Source of the DNA: Cannabis sativa
Taxonomy: Eukaryota > Streptophyta > Magnoliopsida > Rosales > Cannabaceae
DNA length: 64,000 nucleotides
NCBI RefSeq assembly: GCF_029168945.1
Contig: NC_083601.1
Span: 73,583,595 to 73,647,594, forward strand
Direction: 5' to 3'
The notes below the pieces were generated by a model. The model saw only the letters and a list, made by a program, of their open reading frames with translations. It did no database searches and was not told the origin of the DNA. This document shows, piece by piece, positions 60,793-64,000 of this stretch. Made by a program: the position numbers and the translations under genes. Every line of letters starts with the position of its first letter. Position 1 is the first letter of the stretch.

Positions 60793-62919
60793 GAGAAATT
60801 TACATCAAATACTAACTTTTTTTTAAACATTACATTTATAATTTGACAAAAAAAAATTACATTTATACTTTTCTTAATTTTCTTTTTACTGTTTTTTTTT
60901 TACTTATTAAAGCTTTAAAAAGCTTTTTTTTTTTGTCTTTTTATATAGTTTTTTAGTCAATTTTGGTTCTCTTTTTTCTTTTCATTTTTTTTGTAAGTCA
61001 GTTGCTGACTTTTTTTCTTTCTTTCTTTCTATTCTCTCTCTCTCTTTTTTTTTCTTTTTTTTTTTCTAATTTCTCTCTATGTCTCACTTTTTTTTTTCTC
61101 AAACTAATTTTTTTCTCTTTGTATATATATAAATATATAATAAGTGTATACTTTTATATCTCATTTTTTTACAAAAATTAAAATAATTTTTTTTATTTAA
61201 ACTACTATTTGTTTTCTTTTTGTTAAAAACTAATTATTTCATTAAAAATAACAGGAAAAAAAACAGTTTCATCAACATCCTCTTGAAAAAAAAAACAATA
61301 TAAAAAATCATAATCTAAATAGAATACAAACTTTAAAAACTAATTTCATCAACATTGAAAGAAACTAATAATTTCATTAAAAGAAAAAAAAATAGTTTCA
61401 TCAACAAGAATGAAAAAAATTGCAATCTAAAAACGATACTAACTTTAAAAAACCAGTTTCATCAATATTAAAAGAAACTAATTATTTCATTAAAAGAGGC
61501 AAAAAAAAATAGTTTCATTAATAACATAATGAAAAATACACAATGCCTAATAACTAAACTTTTACAAACGATACTAAATTTAAAAACCAGTTTTGAACAT
61601 ATAAAATTTATATCAATACCTAATAACCAAACTACTAACTTCATTCTTTATTTTGGCATTTAATTTTTTATTTGTTTGCTCAAAAATCAGAATTGATTTA
61701 AACATACAATATGCATCAAATATAACAAAAAGAATCAGAAATTAAAATCAATGAGAAGAAAAGAAACAAAGAAAATTAAAGAGACAAAAATGCAATAAAA
61801 ATCATAAAAGAATAACAAAAAAAAAAATAGTGGAATGTGAGAAACCAGTTAGTAAAATAACCAAAATAAAAATAAACAAATAAAAATCAGTTTCTTGAAA
61901 TAATCAAATGAAAAATTGAAACTTAAAACTCAATTATGAACAACAATAAAAAAAATAAGTTATGAAAACTAGTTACTTAAAATAACCAGTTATGAAAATA
62001 ATAAAATAATATGTGTGTCTGAAACTGATTATTTAAAATAAAATAAAAAAATGTTGTTCAAATATCATACAATAATAAAACTGGTTTTATACAAACTAAA
62101 AAATATACAATAATATCATAAAAATGGAGCAACTCCATTACAGAACAGTTAAAACCTGTAAAACCCGTTTTGAAGCTATAAAAAATCATAACAAAATAAA
62201 AATGTTAATAATAAAGTTAACTGAAACCAGTTTTATCAGATAATCAAATAAAACACACACACACACACAAATACAAAAAAAAAATACTAATCACAAAGAT
62301 AATCAAAACAACACATAATGCATACCAATAATTTAAAAACAAAATATAAGTGTAAGTTTCGAACCTAGAAACAAAATAATAAAAAAGTAACTTAAAATAA
62401 AAAAAAAATTGTAATAGCATAATGAAACTATTTTTTTATTCTTTTAATAAAATTATTACTTTCTTTCAATGTTGATGAAATTGATTTTTAATGTTTGTAT
62501 TATTTTTAGATTATAATTTTTTATATTATTTTTTTTTTCAGAATGATGTTGATGAAACTGGTTTTTTTTTCTACTGCTTTTAATGAAATAATTAGTTTTT
62601 AACAAAAAACAAACAAAAAACAAACAAACATTAATTTAAATAAAAAACAAAGTTTAATTTCTGTAAAAAAAACAAAAACCATCTACAGTTGAGATCATTT
62701 TTTTATTTATTTTAGTGTTTTATTTTTTTTTTAAAAAAAAAACTAAAATAAATAAAAAGAAACACAAATTTAAAGTTTTTTATGGCATTCCTCATGATTT
62801 TTTCTCATATTTATAAGTTTTTTTTTTTAAAAAAAAAAAATCATATTTAGTGTAATTAAGTTTTTATGCCATATATATTAAAATTTATCTTTATTTTTTC
62901 ATATTTTTGTAAATAGTCC
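60793..62919. mobile_element. J: probable TIR DNA transposon with long internal inverted repeats
   Basis: The left end GAGAAATTTACATCAAATAC followed by TAACTTTTT resembles the right terminal repeat of F. The right end, reverse-complemented, starts GGACTATTTACAAAAATATG, close to the left terminal repeat of F. An inverted repeat of roughly 240 bases lies inside (about 61165-61400 against 62410-62670). The flanking duplication is not clean. No transposase is seen. The open frame at 60963-61181 is a low-complexity T-rich artefact. Confidence 0.5.
61225..61590. repeat. Degenerate tandem repeats in J
   Basis: At least three copies of a unit of about 113-135 bases, each with AACTAATTATTTCATTAAAA followed by AGTTTCATCAA and AAACTTTAAAAAC. 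Further CAGTTT motifs follow to about 62240. Confidence 0.7.
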
Positions 62920-63018
62920 TATTATTTTTGTTGTTTGGTAAAAGTAGGAATTTCAATGTTACGAACGAGATTCAATTAGATAGTTAGCAGCAAGGAAAGA
63001 AAATTATTAGGTAGTTTT

Positions 63019-63528
63019 TGTTAGACTATATATATAGTGTATGTAATATAGCATATACAATGATATGAAATGCGGAAAATAAACTGTAATCATATCAATA
63101 ATATATGCAATGAAAGGATCGATGTACCTCCAGCCATTGATCTTTGAGCTTCAATCCCTGCGATAGCTTCAGTATTGGAGTTCGGGCTTCCTCGCTCTCT
63201 CAACTCTCTTTAGATGGAATTTGCTGAATGGATTCAGAATGAGTGAGGAGCTCGGGGACCGAGACCCTATATTTATAGGTGAGATACTCCATCGATATAC
63301 GTGCCACATTAATTGTCAGAATATTTTGACAATTAATTCAGGAAATCAAATCAGGTAATGAATATAGAAATCTGACCATATATAGAATATTACATAATTG
63401 ATTTTATCCAGATTTAATGAATAGAAAATATTCATTTATCAGAAAATCAATTATTTATTTATTTCCTTAAATAGAAAATCATTTCCTTAATTAGAAAATA
63501 ATTTCCATAAATAAAAATATTCTAATAT
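63019..63528 (-). repeat. K 3' LTR
   Basis: About 510 bp. The minus strand carries a TATA box CCTATAAATATAGGG (about 63264-63278). The body-side end has TA where TG is usual, so it is mutated or the boundary is off by a few bases. Confidence 0.7.
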
Positions 63529-63828
63529 TCTCCCACTTGGTCAGCATTTAAACTAAAGTATTCAAACCCAACGTTCCTCATTATATAATAAACATACGAA
63601 TCATAGCGACATGTCCTCATTATGAATCGAGTATTATCTTCCATGTATTACAATACATTTATTATATAACAATGTACTTTATGTGGCAATGTACTTAAGT
63701 GAATAAACCCTAAACCTTATGTTTATTCAGGTCCTCTGAAATTTTTCTCAAATGTAAAATTAAGATGCGCATAAATATGAGAAAATCAAAAATAAGAGTT
63801 TCATTAATAATAACTTTATTTGTACAAA

Positions 63829-64000
63829 TTACATAAGGGAACCAAGTCCCATGTTCTCTACATGATCCTTGAATTTATGAGGTGGCAAGCCTTTTGTCAT
63901 AGGATCGGCAATCATCAATTCAGTGCTAATGTGTTGAATGACCACTTTATTTTCCTTAACACGTTCTCTAATAGCTAAGTACTTAATGTCGATGTGCTTG
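63829..64000 (-). CDS. pol: K Pol, RNase H C-terminal end (partial)
   Basis: The last 56 codons before TAA (63831-63829) read KHIDIKYLAIRERVKENK, then HISTELMIADPMTKGLPP and FKDHVENMGL. This is the characteristic end of Ty1/copia Pol, in which RNase H degrades the RNA strand during reverse transcription. The frame is open to the window edge. Whether the rest of Pol is intact cannot be seen. It is the only intact piece of pol reading frame of copia type in this window. Confidence 0.92.
   Translation of the reverse strand, partial: KHIDIKYLAIRERVKENKVVIQHISTELMIADPMTKGLPPHKFKDHVENMGLGSLM

Larger units (their letters stand above)
63019..64000 (-). mobile_element. Element K: 3' end of a Ty1/copia retrotransposon (partial)
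   Basis: On the minus strand an RNase H C-terminus is followed by a polypurine tract (AAGTGGGAG, about 63531-63540) and a short 3' LTR of about 510 bp (63528 to 63019). The LTR outer end is TGTTAG on the plus strand; the other end reads CTAATA where CTAACA is expected. The element body continues beyond the window. Confidence 0.8.

Noticed and set aside
60963..61181. 72-codon frame of Phe/Leu/Ser
   Set aside because: Translation of a T-rich and CT-rich low-complexity tract.
63829..64000. Possible host gene at the window edge
   Set aside because: The C-terminal sequence is characteristic of Ty1/copia RNase H and is followed by a polypurine tract and LTR.

Overview
This is repeat-dense plant nuclear DNA. 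The evidence is AT-rich sequence, Ty3/gypsy and Ty1/copia-type LTR retrotransposons primed by initiator tRNA-Met, a LINE ORF1 fragment, DNA transposons with terminal inverted repeats, and a captured piece of a plant-specific LOB-domain (LBD) gene. I cannot name the species from the sequence alone. I found no intact host gene, no rRNA or tRNA gene and no CRISPR array. Nearly everything identifiable is transposon or transposon debris.

Layout, left to right. E (1-3235, minus) is the 5' part of a copia-like gag-only element, cut off by the window edge. It abuts head-to-head the 5'-truncated element D (plus, about 3830-31354). D is interrupted twice. F (4120-14800) is a DNA transposon with an 8-bp target duplication and carries an LBD first-exon pseudogene; F is itself split by the gypsy element A (4744-13428, TSD ATAAA). 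C (17958-28117, minus, TSD GGACC) is a complete gag-only element. D ends with its 3' LTR at 29478-31354 and lies in a gypsy LTR remnant L (31355-33087, minus). L lies in a GC-rich LTR-like unit M (33088-35869), which also hosts solo LTR I (33762-35648, TSD TATTA). M in turn interrupts a LINE ORF1 fragment N (35870-36629, minus). Gypsy element B (36898-45158, TSD TGTTT), solo LTR H (45767-47670, TSD ATTAA) and complete gag-only element G (48477-58723, TSD TAATG) follow. The right end holds an AT-rich interval, a probable second inverted-repeat transposon J (about 60793-62919), and the 3' end of a copia element K (63019 to the window edge, minus).

Two families dominate. The first is a gypsy family (A, B, distant relative L) with about 2.1-kb LTRs. 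A and B have distinct target duplications yet share the same stop codons, frameshifts and altered protease motif, so the family seems to have moved while defective. Their LTRs are mosaic. The second is a gag-only (TR-GAG-like) family (C, G, partial E, solo LTR H) with about 1.9-kb LTRs, a leader of roughly 3.7 kb holding conserved palindromes and repeats, a Gag with one CCHC knuckle, a candidate 100-bp intron across the gag stop, and no pol. D and I form a second LTR subfamily of the same lineage, and D shows no gag. These elements would need reverse transcriptase and integrase from elsewhere. A copia element like K is one possible type of donor, but nothing here links it to them.
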